A stretch of 64,000 nucleotides of DNA from Holtermannia corniformis (lineage: Eukaryota > Basidiomycota > Tremellomycetes > Holtermanniales), in the NCBI GenBank assembly GCA_001599935.1, contig BCIJ01000001.1, positions 126,277-190,276 on the forward strand, written 5' to 3'. A program made the position numbers and the translations under genes. Every line of letters begins with the position of its first letter. Position 1 is the stretch's first letter. The notes beneath the pieces are model-generated. The model searched no databases. It was not told where the DNA came from and saw nothing but the letters and a program-made list of their open reading frames with translations. Shown one piece after another: positions 22,200-35,915 of this stretch.

Positions 22200-24470
22200 T
22201 TATCGCTCGACCATCTCTATGCGCTCGCTACGTAGCATGCCCTGCGTTTCCTCCGCGCTGCCATCCAATCCGACTGTGTCCGGCTTCCCCATCTGCCATC
22301 GTTCTGGCAGCCACTGGTCGGCATCCTCCCGCAAGGCGGCGACGGCTAGCTGGGCAGTTGCTTGAAGACCGCTGACCTGTCTTCGTGCCGAGCGGATCCG
22401 CGCCGTAAAGTAGTACATTGGCACACCGCAAGCGACGAATGCTGTGCGGTTTGTCAGTACCGTGAAGCGCAAGGACAGGTTCGAAGGCTTACCAAAGGCA
22501 GCGACTGCCTCCCCGGGCGCCGCAAAGATGGGCATAAGTAGGAGGAAAAGCGCAACCTGGTTCCGTCAGTTTTGACGTGGATAGTTCCCATTTCGTAAAC
22601 GTACCGCGCAGAATACGACCGGCGTGATGAGCCACGTCTTGTAAGGTCGCTCAAGATGTGGCTCTTTGACGCGTAACACAAGAAGCCCCAATACAGTCAG
22701 CAGGTAGAAAGACCAGCTAGCAACTGAGCAAAAGTTGATGAGCGCTGCAGCGTGTCAGTGTGGCTCCTGCCTACTGAGCCCTGCGAAACGTACTGCGAAA
22801 GCCGCCGCCAAAGACGATGAAGAAAACAGTGACACCCGCCTGTAGCATCATTGCGTTGTCTGGTGTTTTCCGGTGCGGGTGAAGCTTGCCAAAGACCGAA
22901 GGGAGCAGGTGATCTCTTGCCGATGCGTAGATCAAGCGGGCACCTGCAAAGTCAGCTGTCATGACATGCTGACACATCACCTACAGGTGAAGAAACCACC
23001 GTTGAGCGCGCCAAAGCAGCTGACGGCTACAAGGCAGCTAAAGACGACACCGCCAGCGCGACCAATGACCGCGGCGCCAAAGTCTAGAGCTACAGTGTTC
23101 GATGCGCCGACGACCTCGGCGTCCAGTGCAACAAAGTACGACACGTTGGCCGACAAGAACAGCGCCAGGACGATTGTCATTGACGAATGCAGGACGCGAG
23201 GCAGGTCTCGCGTTGGGTTGATCATCTCGCCCGCGACAAACTGCCCGTCATCATCAATCAGTCAATGAACCGACACATGCGTTGGACTCACACTGCACTG
23301 ATCCCACCCGTCAAATGCCCACAACCCAGAATAAAGGGCGATGGCATAGCTCGACGGGTTCGTAGACGTGCCAGCCAGGAATTTCGCGGCGGTGAAGGAT
23401 TCTCCAGGTCCATTGCGGATCAATGCGATCAATCCGAGGATTGCGACGAACACGAGGGAGAAGACCTTGATGATCGTGAGGAAAACTTGGGTGCTTGAGC
23501 CCAACTTGCTGCTTATCACGTTGAGGATGGAGATTGCGACGACGGCGATCATGGCCGTGACCTATGGAGTGTCGGTGCGGCAATGTAGATGGCGATGAGG
23601 CCTTACCTTGTAGGTCCATTCTGGCACTGACGCCGTAGGATCCGCCGCAAACGCGTGGTATAGTAATCTGTTGACGTATTCTCTTCCCGGCAGTCAGTAA
23701 TCACCTACAGTCTGCGCAAGACGACTCACCCGAAGATCAAGGCGATGATCGCGGAACCACCAGGTTTAAGGATCGAGACGGCTGTCCAGACGTACAAGTA
23801 CGACGACAGCGGGCCAAACTAGCAACCTCATCACTTCTCAGCCATGTTGACGGTGCGGATCCCAGCACTCACAGCGTATGCGAGGTAGGCTTGAGCACCG
23901 CCTGATAATGGGATCGCACAGCCTAGCTCGGCAAAGGAGCTACAGATGTCAGGATCAGCGGGACAGGGCTTGCACAGACGGACCTAGCCCCAGTCCAGGC
24001 CAGTAGCCCGCTGATGACCCAGACAAGCAAGCTCGCCCCAACGCTACCGACTTGCGACACGACTACACCCGGCGACGAAAAAATACCCGAGCCGACCTGC
24101 ATCCCGACCACCAGTGCCATACCTTGCGCAGTTTAGCATTTCCATACTGACCTTGGACGAGTCACGACGTACCACTGACCACCCCGACATGCTTCTCTTC
24201 CCTCGGGTGGTCCGTCATGGTACCATCCTCGGCCTCGCCCGTGCTCAAACTCAAAGGCAGCAACGCATGCTCGAAACCAAAGCTTGCGAGGCTTGCTGAT
24301 CGCTTCCGACCATGCGTGGGTCTGGTATCGACTCCCAGGGTGTGTACCGAGGTTGATGAAGATGCACGGTGGTGTACGGTATCCCTCGAGGAAAGGTCAA
24401 TGCTATTCGAGGGGTTGTGACCCGACGTTGTTGGCAGCGGTTGGTACGCGCCGCTAGCCTCGCCCGCCAT
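22200..24470 (-). CDS. LAT/APC-family amino-acid permease (MUP1-like)
   Basis: A multi-exon gene with about ten introns. The cytosolic N-terminus (MAGEASGAYQPL, about 100 residues, Ser-rich) is joined by an intron to the first membrane helix MALVVGMQVGSGIFSSPGVV. GSGIF is the substrate-backbone-binding motif of APC transporters. Later segments include GGAQAYLAYAFGPLSSYLYV, a helix with LYSGLWAFDGWDQ (TM6 region, typical of LAT/MUP1-type permeases), VAGEMINPTRDLPR, and CFGALNGGFFT followed by ARLIYASARDHLLP. Twelve helices fit. The role is uptake of neutral or sulfur amino acids at the plasma membrane, inferred from family; the substrate is not certain. The C-terminal tail is cytosolic and acidic. 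The distance to OST1, transcribed in the same direction, is 153 nt. Confidence 0.9.
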
Positions 24471-24623
24471 GCTCTCTCAGTCCTACCCGTCGCGCTGCTT
24501 TCGAGTTGCAGTGATAGCAAGCAAGAAGTAATCAGACCCGCCGGTTGTCGCGTCGCAACGGCACACGTGATGGTGTGCAAGCGGTCCCTGTCGCTTGCTT
24601 GATTCTCTATGCACCGCTGGGCT

Positions 24624-26275
24624 CTACTTTGAGATGCTAAAGTCTACTCTCCGCACCGCCATGGCAAACAAGAACAGGGCCGCGACGGCCGCGCTGACCG
24701 TCAGTGGTTTTTGCAGCTGTGCGCGCAATGGGTAGTCGTATGTGACCTATAGCAACCATGTTAGCCAGGGACCATACCAATCATAGTCGACTGACGTAGA
24801 CGGTGCCGTCGTGGTTTTCGGTACACCGCGACTTTGTCAACGTGACGATGTGGTGGCCGGTCGAGTCGAGGTAGGTCTTGTGCGTGCCGTGGGTGATGCT
24901 GTCGACTGCGAACGGCGTGTGGACGTGCACGTTGCTAAAGTTGTAAGTGACTGCTATGGCCTGTATATTCGGACATACGAAACACCTTGCGGCAGGATGA
25001 TCGAGACCTCGGCCTCATCCACCACTACGTCCTTGAGCGCCGTCAAGAATGGAACGGCGAGGACATGCTTGCTGTGGTCGACTTTGAGGAACTCGCCCAG
25101 TGGCAAGTCATAGCCGATCGTGAACGTGTAGTTCCAACCGCCGAGCAGAGGGTATCGCGGCTTGAGTTCAAGTGTGCTCGGCCGCTTTGCACGCCCGACG
25201 CCCGGCCGGAAGTGCGAGGTCGAGACGTTGCCAATCACGTCGTAGTAGTACGGCGAATGAGCGGACGCCGGGAGGCGCAGAGTCAACTCTGAGAGGATCT
25301 GGGCGGGTGATCCGGCGTGGAAGCGCGACTGCATGTGGTTCAGGCGGGAAAAGTGGCCTTTGAGGCTGCTTTGCGTCAGTCTATGATTCTGCATCCAGTG
25401 CGAATCACGCACGATGGTCCATTGTTGAAGAGAGAGATATCATCTTGAATGTTGAGGTTTGCACCCCAGTGGCTGACCTCAGCCAACCGACGGAGCTTGC
25501 GGATCCCCAAGACGGGCTCCTTGGTCTCGTAGTGGACCGAGAACGGCTGCTGCTCAGCGACCTCGTTGCCGTTTGAGCTCAGCGTTGGGGGAACAGAGTG
25601 GAAAGGACCGAGCGTGAGCGTCGAGCCAGACTTGGTCGTGGTCGAGTCACGCGTGTAGGTCGTCGGCACGGTATCGAAGGCGAGAATGTTGGGAACGGGC
25701 GAGCTAGCATGTATCAGCGTGTCGTTCTATCAACAAGTAGTATACCTACCGGATCTTGATTCGCTCCACGTCCGAGGGATACCAGCTCTCCACATAGGTC
25801 GAGTTGGTCTTCCACAGCATATACTGCGCATCCGTCTGCGCAATACTCTTTGGCAACGGCTCCGACGTGTGTGTCAACAGGTACGTGAGGGAGAATGTGG
25901 CCGTATCGCCCTTTTTCAAGTCGTCAAGTGGTAATTGCACCGTTGGTGCTCTGCCCCTTCACATCAGCATTACATGTCCATCCACTGCGCAGCTCGGACT
26001 GACCCCGTGTCCGAGACGGCACTGACGCCCACAAGCGGCTTGCCACCCTTTGCGACCTCCCACCACGCTGGCTCTGGATCCCCCTCAGCCGTCAATGCGA
26101 GGTAGTATGCGCCCGGGCCGTCCGCGAGCGCCTTGACGTTGTACTGGGTCGTCACGAGGGTCGTACTGCCGCCAAGCTCGACGGTGCGAGCGACCGCCGT
26201 GTTGACATACGTGTCTGCAGCTTGTGCCGCTACCAGTAATGGGACAAAAGCGAGCCCAAGCAGTGAGGACAGCAT
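24624..26275 (-). CDS. OST1: Oligosaccharyltransferase subunit ribophorin I
   Basis: The gene has about five introns. It begins with a signal peptide (MLSSLLGLAFVPLLVAAQA), followed by a lumenal ribophorin I domain: YVNTAVARTVELGG, TFSLTYLLTHTSEPLPKSIA, YPSDVERIKIRSPVPNIL, LRRLAEVSHWGANLNIQDD, SLKGHFSRLNHMQSRFHAG, GWNYTFTIGYDLPLGEFL. A single membrane helix lies near the C-terminus (TVSAAVAALFLFAMAV), with a short cytosolic end. Ost1 is a core subunit of the ER complex that transfers glycans to Asn residues of nascent proteins. Length (about 480 residues) and domain order fit the fungal family. The longer frame to 26386 was rejected because it would place residues before the signal peptide. 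Confidence 0.94.
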
Positions 26276-26405
26276 GGTGCGCTGCGATACACCGTCTCGA
26301 GACACTCGACCTGAGCTCGGGTCGTGGCCAGTCAGCGGGGAGCGCATATAGGGGCAGCGGTGGCATGCCCAAGGATGTCTATGCATGGCTGCTTTGATTC
26401 ACTAG

Positions 26406-28272
<1,867 letters not shown>

Positions 28273-28632
28273 CTATCAAACTCGGGTAAGCACATGACCG
28301 CGAGCTGCTTCCGGTTCAGGCTGCTCCCGGCTTCGAACACGCACTTCACGCACTTGAAAGGGGAGAAGTGAAGGAAGTGTTTTGTGTGACGGCTCTACTC
28401 TGAGCTGATTTTGTTCGCGTGCTGCTTCAAAACACCTCGACTCGGAATGTCAAGCTGGCGGAGCTCGTCCGGACTGACTTTGCTGCGTTCGGCCGATCGC
28501 CAAAGTGGCGGATCAAACCCCTTCCTTTGATGCCACGTGGTAGAGACCGTGGGAAAGTGGGAAAGTGCGACTGGCGATCGTAGCGCGCTTCACCACCAGC
28601 AGCATCCAGTTGTCCATAGCTTCGAACCCAAC
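28273..28632. other. Bidirectional promoter between two mitochondrial genes
   Basis: 360 nt between the divergent NADP-isocitrate dehydrogenase and SDHAF3 genes. Short minus-strand ORFs are not supported. The interval must carry both promoters; no clear TATA box was seen. Confidence 0.45.
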
Positions 28633-29242
28633 ATGTTCGCAACGACCTCACGAAGAGCCGTATCACTCAACTCGGCACCCATGTCACTCAGTGCCGCCTC
28701 GGCCCAGCTTCTCCCGCCTCTTCCGTCAGTTAGAAACAGATTACAGGAGCCATCGCTAACTCACTCGCAGGCTGTATCGCCGGATCCTGCGCGCACACCG
28801 GCGGCTGTCCGAAGAGATGCGCTTCATGGGTGACTCGTACATCAAGTCGGGTCAGTCTATCATTTTGTTTGCTGTCAATCGACTGACGTAGGGGCAGAGT
28901 ATCGCAAGACGCGATCGACAGACAACCCGCTCCACATCATCGCGTTCCTCTCACAGTGGAAATCGTACCTCGACGAGGTCGAAACGCAGACGGCGCGAAA
29001 AGGAGACGCATGGAAGGGCCGCAAGTTGAGCCAAGACACTTTCGAAAAACTCTCAAACGAGCAAGCGGGTCAGCTGTACGAGCTCATGCACGCGACCAAA
29101 GACGTGTGGAAATCGTGCGTGAGCGTCATCAGACTCTGGCAATCGTTGATCACGGCACAGCCCCGAGCAGCTCGAGACCGAAGCTGTACGAGACGCGCAC
29201 GAAGCGGACGCCAATGCCGATCCATTCAAGAAACCAAGATAA
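28633..29242 (+). CDS. SDHAF3: Succinate dehydrogenase assembly factor 3 (ACN9, LYR protein)
   Basis: Four exons. The N-terminus [14 protein letters not shown] is a likely mitochondrial presequence. The LYR motif is built across the first intron: [19 protein letters not shown], followed by [20 protein letters not shown] and ITAFLSQW-like [16 protein letters not shown]. These match the Acn9/Sdh7 family, which sits in the mitochondrial matrix or intermembrane space and protects the Fe-S subunit of complex II during assembly. The last intron joins KDVWKS to [18 protein letters not shown], with the stop at 29240-29242. The stop codon lies 13 nt from the stop of the convergent SOG2 gene, so the 3' UTRs must overlap. 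Confidence 0.92.
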
Positions 29243-29255
29243 GATGCATCTGCTT

Positions 29256-32200
29256 TCAAAACGCCACTTGGCCCGGTTGCGCACTCCTTGGCTCTGCCGA
29301 GCCCTGACGCTGCTGACCGAGCGTAAACGCCATCCCGGCTCCAAGATGCCCCCGACCAGCTATCGGTGTGTTGGCCGTGTCCGACGTGCCCGCGGATCGA
29401 CTTCGACTCATGGCCGCCTGACGCGCGGGCAGCATGAGGTTACGCGGCGGGTTGAACGACGTCGTCTGCGAGCCAGAGCTCGTCGGTTCCTCCGTCGCCG
29501 GCGTGGTCGCGCGCGCACTCGGAAGTGCAAACAGTCCCGGACTGGCCGATCCAGGTCGCAAGCTCGAGACCTGCATCAGGATGGCGCACTCCCGCGTCGC
29601 CTGGGTGAGCTTGCTCAGACTCGAGCGAACAGGCTGCGGGAACAAGTGCTGTGCCGAAACCGCCTTGACGAGTTCCGAAACGCGGATCACGGCCTTGATA
29701 AAGTACTGCGCGTCCTCTGCGAACGTCGTTTCGGCATGTGGGTTTGCCCGGAGCCGCTGCAGCGACTCTTTGAGCCTCGCCGTCGTCGCTTCAGCCGCCG
29801 ACGTGAGCTCGAGCAGCTCGTGCACTTTTTTGGCCTTGTATAGTGGCGGAGGCATCGATTTGGGCGATACATCCGATTCGTGGCCCTCGATCCCCTGGTC
29901 CAACGTCGCTGTCAAGTCTTCAGACAGCCGCAGCCAGACGGTGAAAGCAATCTCCGACGCGTGCTCCATGACGTCGAGCAGATCCTCGTCGAACACGGTC
30001 GCAGACGCTGGGGTTGGCGGTCGCACATCGACCGAGAGCTTGCGCGGTGGCACGAGCGACGCCGACGACGCACTTGCTTGCGCACCGTAGATGTGACTCG
30101 AGGTAGACGATGACGAGTGGTGGTGGTGATGCCCGTGGTTCGAGTCGCTTGCCGAAGCCTGATGCCGCGTCCGAGTCGGCGGTCTAGGGTCTTCCGATAT
30201 GACACTAGTATCGGACAGTGAAGGCATATGCCGAGCCCGGCCCTCATAGCTGTGGTTTGTCTTTGTCGGCACCGGCGAACCTAGCATCATGCCCTTTTCA
30301 ATGTCTTGGCTCGAGAATGAACCCGCCAAGCGCTTGACCTTGGGTCTGCCCGTCGTCGCCGTCGGCGAACCAGCGGCCGTCCCGCTAAGAGGCGACGACT
30401 GCGGGGCGACGGTCCGCGAGACGGATGGCGGCGAGTGTGATTCGCCGCGCTCAGGGATCGGCGAGATGGGCGTGCGCGACGAAAGCGAGTTGCTTCCCGT
30501 CTTTGACATCTTGTGACCACCGCTACTGAGCAGCCTGGCCGCAAGCGCATTCGCATCGTTGACCAGTAACGGCTGGAGCTCGTTCACGAGCGGTGCCATG
30601 GCCTGCCACGAGCCCGCGACCTCGGCCATCGAGCCATAGACCATCAATAGCAGTGTGCGCGCATAGCGCACGTCGTCCGACGTCTTGAGGACCGCAATCT
30701 GCAGCTGGAGCACATTGACGACTTTGGCAAAGATGGCGACGGATTCTTTGGTATTGTCGAGTAAGGATCGGATCGCCTGGGCCGGCGGTGTGCCTCTACG
30801 CGACATGGAGTCGAACCGATCCAGCGCATTGATCAGGTTGTTCATGTATTCGCCTGCCGGGTCCATCACGCGTGCGAAAACACCCGCGACTCGATCATCG
30901 ACCGCAAAGACGAGGTACTGGCGCAGTGCGGCATGCAGCTGCGAGAGCGCAAACAGGATGCCACGGATCGCATCGACAAATTTGAGCAGTGCCGGCGGGA
31001 TCGCCTTTGAAATGGTCGACGTGGGCAAGGTGGAAAGACGGCGAAAGTACGAGTTGCGGGATTCGTCGACTGCGGGACCATCTTGCGAGCCTCGACGGTT
31101 GGGCTCACCCGACCCGGCGTTGGCCAGTGCGATCCGGCGCATAAACTCTGCAGAGCCTTTGGCGCCCCACGAACGCCGCTTCTCATCTTTAACAGGTGAT
31201 GGCAGCGCCGTCGCCGCTCGACTCATAGCAGGCGTCGCAATTCCCAGACCCAGCGGTCGTGCCGCGGTCTCAGTCTCCTCGAGTTGGTTCTCGCCGCTGC
31301 CCCTCCGACGGTCCTCGATGATCTGCGCGTGCGACTGTCGGAGATCCGGCAACGACTTTTTCGCGGTCAGACTCATACTCATGCGCTGCGTGGCGGTAAA
31401 GCTCGCGCCGCGGGCATGACCTGGTGGCACGGACGCGCTGGGCGGTTTAGGCAGTCCACCCGAGTTTTGCCTCGAGTGCGTGTTCGAAGATCCGGCGGAT
31501 GGAAGCTGATCAGAGCTCGATGCGGGTGATAGAGGCCGTTCAGTGTCCCATGCGGGTGGATGCGGCGGGAGGAGCGGGGAGGACGGGGTCCGGATCGAGA
31601 CTTCAGATTGAGTGGCCGAGCGCTGTCGTCTTGCTAATGGCCGTGAGGGTGGAGGTGAATCTAGCCCTTGTCTGCTCTGCGCGATCGAGTCTGCAGACGG
31701 CCCACGACGGTGGTCAAACGGCCTCGGTGCGGCTGCCGGCCCCGCAGAGAGTGGTCCCGACGAAGCGAGTGAGACCGATGAATCGTTGCGGCTAAAGTGA
31801 GAGCTGCGATCGTCAGCTCCAATGAGCACAAGATGAACGCAGCATACTGAGGTAGGTAGAAAGCCGGCTCCTCTGGCTTTTGTGCGACATCGCCACGAGA
31901 TTTAGCTAGCAGTGCTTCGCCCTCGTCCGCGCGATCCTGCATCCATCGTTTCACAGCGGCAATCTGCGGTCGCAGATCATCGTCCTTGTTCCGCCTCTCC
32001 TTGTTCTCCCGTGGCGCAGACGGAGGGTCTGGTAACGCAAGCTTGCCGAGAATCTCCAAGGGCTGGTCGAGTATCAGCCGCGGTCGCAGACACGGAGAGT
32101 GGACTGACCGGCCACACGATTGGGTTCTGATCGACCTTGAATACTTTCAAGGCGGTGAATTCGACAAGATACGGCGGTAGAGCATACAGATTGTTGCTTG

Positions 32201-32886
32201 TGAGCGATAGCACTTTGAGTTGGGTCATGCGTCCGGGCGCGTCTGGCAAACGTTCGAGTTTGTTTTTCGACAAGTCGAGTATTTCGAGCGACGGCATTTC
32301 GGTGAGCTGGTGGTTGTCAGCATGAAGATAGGTAGAGATGGTAGACACTGACGACTTGGGGAACGGTTGAAAGCTGGTTCCCTTTGAGGTTGAGGTAGCG
32401 CAGCCTCGAGAGCTTGTTGAAGCTGTCTGCAAAGCTCGACTCGCGCAGTAGATTGTATGAGAGTGCCAGTCTGCGACTCGGTTCAGCCTCGTTTCTCCCC
32501 AGGGAAGCTCGGCCTCACCTCCAGATGCCCCGATGATTGCTGCCGACGCCGCGCCGGAGCACGGCCACATCCTCGTCCGCAATGGCCTCGATCCCGCGTC
32601 GACTGAGATCCAGCGTGTCGCCATGGTCTGGCGAGTGCGTGACGGCATCCGCAATCAGCTGGGTGACTGGCAAATCAGCCCGCGGCCTCTCGCGATCCGG
32701 GTACGAGCTGATCGAGTAGGACGAGTGCGAGTGCGAGTACGTGTGAGAGGATGGTCCTGGGCTCTGCTGCGCCTGAGCCGAGTTTGAGCGTGCGCGTGTT
32801 CCGTGAGGATCCGTAAAGACGCGCAAGGATGCCAAGGGTGGTGGTGGGCGCGATGGCAGCTGGGTCGGTTGAGGGCCGTGCGGCAT
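29256..32886 (-). CDS. SOG2: Leucine-rich repeat RAM-pathway protein Sog2
   Basis: N-terminal exons encode a disordered start ([18 protein letters not shown]) and then leucine-rich repeats: [45 protein letters not shown] and [18 protein letters not shown]. After an intron near 31840 a long exon of about 850 codons follows: a Ser/Pro-rich region, then a Sog2-type helical domain ([56 protein letters not shown]), a second linker with a His run, and a final helical part. In yeasts Sog2 works with the Cbk1/Mob2 kinase module in cell separation and polarity. Total length is about 1,100 residues. An upstream in-frame Met at 32940 is an alternative start. Confidence 0.88.
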
Positions 32887-33322
32887 GGTGGTGGTCGTCG
32901 TCGTCTGGTGTCCGCGCGTCGAGTACCCTGTATGGCCCAACCTGGCTAGCTGCTACTGCCGTGTCATGCAGCGACAAGTCGCCGTGTGCATGAGAAGCAA
33001 CAACGCTCGCTGGGGTCGTTTGGTGTGCCTGCTGCTTCCGTTCGAGCGTGATCGGCGGCGGTGGCGAGTGATCCCAGCGGGAACGACTGTACAAACACGC
33101 TGACAGCTCTATCCTGCCCTGTCCGCTCGCTACAGACACTCGAACACGAGCACACCCAGCGAGATAGACGGACAGCAGCAGGACAGGCGCAAGGAGAGGG
33201 TTGAGCCGGTGGCGTGATGCACCCGTGGGAAAGTTCAACCGCTTACGGCATCGGTCGGATTTTTGGATGTCACTTGCTCGTATACGCGGTCCACCGCAGC
33301 AGCGCTCATCGGCGAGACGACC
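32887..33322. other. Bidirectional promoter region
   Basis: About 436 nt between the divergent SOG2 and NOL11/Utp8-like genes. No additional gene or RNA is supported. Confidence 0.4.
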
Positions 33323-35836
33323 ATGGCCACAATCTCAGTGCCCACAACGCTCGCGACGTTTCACCAGGCCAAGGCCAAGAACGCGAGCGCACAGCAGCCG
33401 GAAGCGTCGAGCTCGCATGTCAGGCTCGCACCGGTCCAAGGCAGTCAAGGCAGGTGGGCCGTCGCTGCAGTCAGAGGCGATGGCGTGTGGACATATGATG
33501 TGCGTTTTGGGTCTCGCCGTGCTGTCGTATCTGACGAACCCAGTTGCGCTCGTTGAAACCGACTACGACATTCACCGTCCGGCCCGATGTCGTGTTCGGG
33601 ACAGACCCAGTGTCGTACTACCGCGACGTTAAATCTATGGTAGAATCAACAGACGTAGAGATGCAGGGTGAGGGTGCGGCTTCCACCTCGGCGCCGGTAC
33701 CTGCTCGCACGGAGCGGATCACAGCCATCGGCGTGCAGTCGGGTGATCGGCTAGGCAAAGCTGCGGGCAAAGCTATATGGATCTGGGTCGGAGACGATCA
33801 AGTCGAACCAACTCAACTCGTTGTATGTTGCATGTTCTGGATCCGATCGACCCACACTGATGATCTCGCAGCTCTCACATCCCGTCACGGCCCTACTCTC
33901 GACCTCGACCCCAGCATTCCCACTCGTAGCCATCACGACGCACGCCGTCGTTGTCTTCTCATCCGCCCTGGAGCCCCATGTATTGGCCGTACCGGACCCG
34001 CGACTGCCCAGTGTCAAGCTCGTGCGAGCCCGCGTCCAGAGCAGTCGGATCGCGTTGATGTACACCAACGGCACCGTTGTGCTGCTCAAGCTAGGTCTCG
34101 AGGGCGAGACACCGAGCGTCGAACGGGTTGGGTCCGAAACGGTTCCGGGTGTTGGCAAGGAGCACGTCGTAGCGGGCGATATCGGCCCTGATGGAATCAT
34201 CACAGCCATCAGTACGTTCTCAGTTGGATACGTCGTATACAGCTGACACACGCAGCATCCAAACATCAAATCCTCCGCGCCAGTCTGAGACCAACATCCA
34301 CAGCCTTGTTCGCACCACAGTCCCGTACCTCAACGTATCAGATCCACCCTTCACCAACCCCTTTCGCCCTCGCCATCCCATCCGCCAGCCCACTCTGCCT
34401 GTTCGCTACTCCATCTTACCTGCTCCTTACGACCGCCTCCACCGCACTCGTCGCAACCGCCGAATCGGCAGCCGTTGCATCCACAGCCGAGATTGTGGCT
34501 TCTTCGGGTTCAACGACGACGCTGGCCGTCGTGTGCAGCCACGCAGCACCAGGCGCTGCGCGCTCCCAGATTGTCCTGGTCGATGTCCAAGTCCCATCAT
34601 CAGGCGTTGGGATCGCTCACCTGCTCGGGAGTGCGAAAGCGACGGCGGCAGAGTTCACTTCGGAACCCCCCGTAACCGACACGTCGGCACCAGCCAAGCA
34701 CCTCGCGACCACTAGCAAACCCAAAGTGGAGCGCAACGAGCGCTTGCTGGCCGCACTCGGTCCGGCACTGGCTCAATCCGCCGAGCAAGCGCAAAAGGTG
34801 TTCAGCGCGTACCTCGACGCGGCCGATAAAGCGTTTGTCCAGGGTGGCATGGCCGCCGCCGCACTGGGTGCCACGGGTGTCCGGCCAAGCCATGCGCTGA
34901 ACGAGCTTGGCTTTGTCAAGACCGTGCTGGGTCTCGTGTTCAGCCACGCGCTCGGCAAGGATGGGATCGTGTTGGATGGCGAGACGGGCGCCGTCCACGC
35001 TGTGGTGGGCAATCAAGGTGCCGTGTACGCGTCCGGGATCGTAACAGCGTTGCTGGCTCGCAAGCTTGTCGTCAATGAGGCGTTTGAGCCGGAAAAGGGC
35101 GGGGTGTTGGCTGCACTCGTCGCGTTGCAAGATTGGGTACGTCTTCAGACCGTCTGTGCACGCACTCTGCTGATCCAGCCCAGTCCAACGTCGCAAACGC
35201 ACTTCCCGTGCTGGCCTCGAGTCCACCAGCCGTCGCAGTACAAGCACTCGCATCGACGCCCAAGACCGAGGTCGTGCTACGCGCTCTGATCCAGTCTCAG
35301 CTGCCGGTGCAGACCTATCGGATGGCTCTCCGCCGCCACTTGACGGCCGACGACGCCGTGCGAGTGCTTACGATTGTGCTCAAGTGGCTCAAAATTTGGG
35401 AGGAGCGACGGTTCGAGAGCCTGACTGGCTGGACCCGGGATGTCGAGGCTGTCGAGAGCGGTGACAAGGCGATTGAGGATCTCAAGGTCAAGCCTTTCGG
35501 TGGGAAAAAGTCGAGTCCGGAGCTCGAGCTGGTGCGTTTGTCCCTACAGAACTACAATCTCACATGGCTGACGCGCACATGTAGCTTCTCACACAATCCA
35601 CCGTTCTGCTCGACGCCCTGCTCCCGACCCTGCTCGCACACGAGCCTGCACACGCCCTGCTGCGCCAACTGAACGAGACGCTCGCACCGCTGATCCATCT
35701 CCAAGCGGAGATGCAGGCGCTCCGGCACCCGGTCCAAGCGTTCTTGACGCTTGCCAAGCGGCAGGAGAAGAAGACGTACCGGGAGCTGGGCAACGAGGGC
35801 GTTGGCAGGTGGCGCGTCGAGGATTTCTTGTTCTAG
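33323..35836 (+). CDS. NOL11/Utp8-like protein of the small-subunit processome (tentative)
   Basis: Six or so exons; about 720 residues. The N-terminal half alternates short beta-like stretches such as GRWAVAAVRGDGVWTYDLRS, KAIWIWVGDD and RIALMYTNGTVVLLKLGLEG, resembling a degenerate WD propeller. The C-terminal half is helical (FVKTVLGLVFSHALGKDGI, VVLRALIQSQLPVQTYRMAL, LTIVLKWLKIWEERRFESL). The last exon contains STVLLDALLPTLL and ends RWRVEDFLF, similar in layout to the C-terminus of NOL11/Utp8, a tUTP subunit for rDNA transcription and early pre-rRNA processing. I rely on architecture and these motifs; no diagnostic residue confirms it. The gene lies only 79 nt upstream of the Sec14-like gene on the same strand. 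Confidence 0.6.
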
Positions 35837-35915
35837 CATCTGCATCGATCCATGTTTCATGAGCAGGCACGCACGTGGACGCTGATCAGACGATAAAGAT
35901 GTGAAACGCACGCAG

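Noticed and set aside
28600..28640. tRNA-like B box (GGGTTCGAAG on minus)
   Set aside because: No A box or cloverleaf could be drawn around it.
28956..29843. 295-codon plus-strand ORF across the SDHAF3/SOG2 junction
   Set aside because: Very Arg-rich, overlaps SDHAF3 exons in another frame and SOG2 antisense; no splice or start logic.
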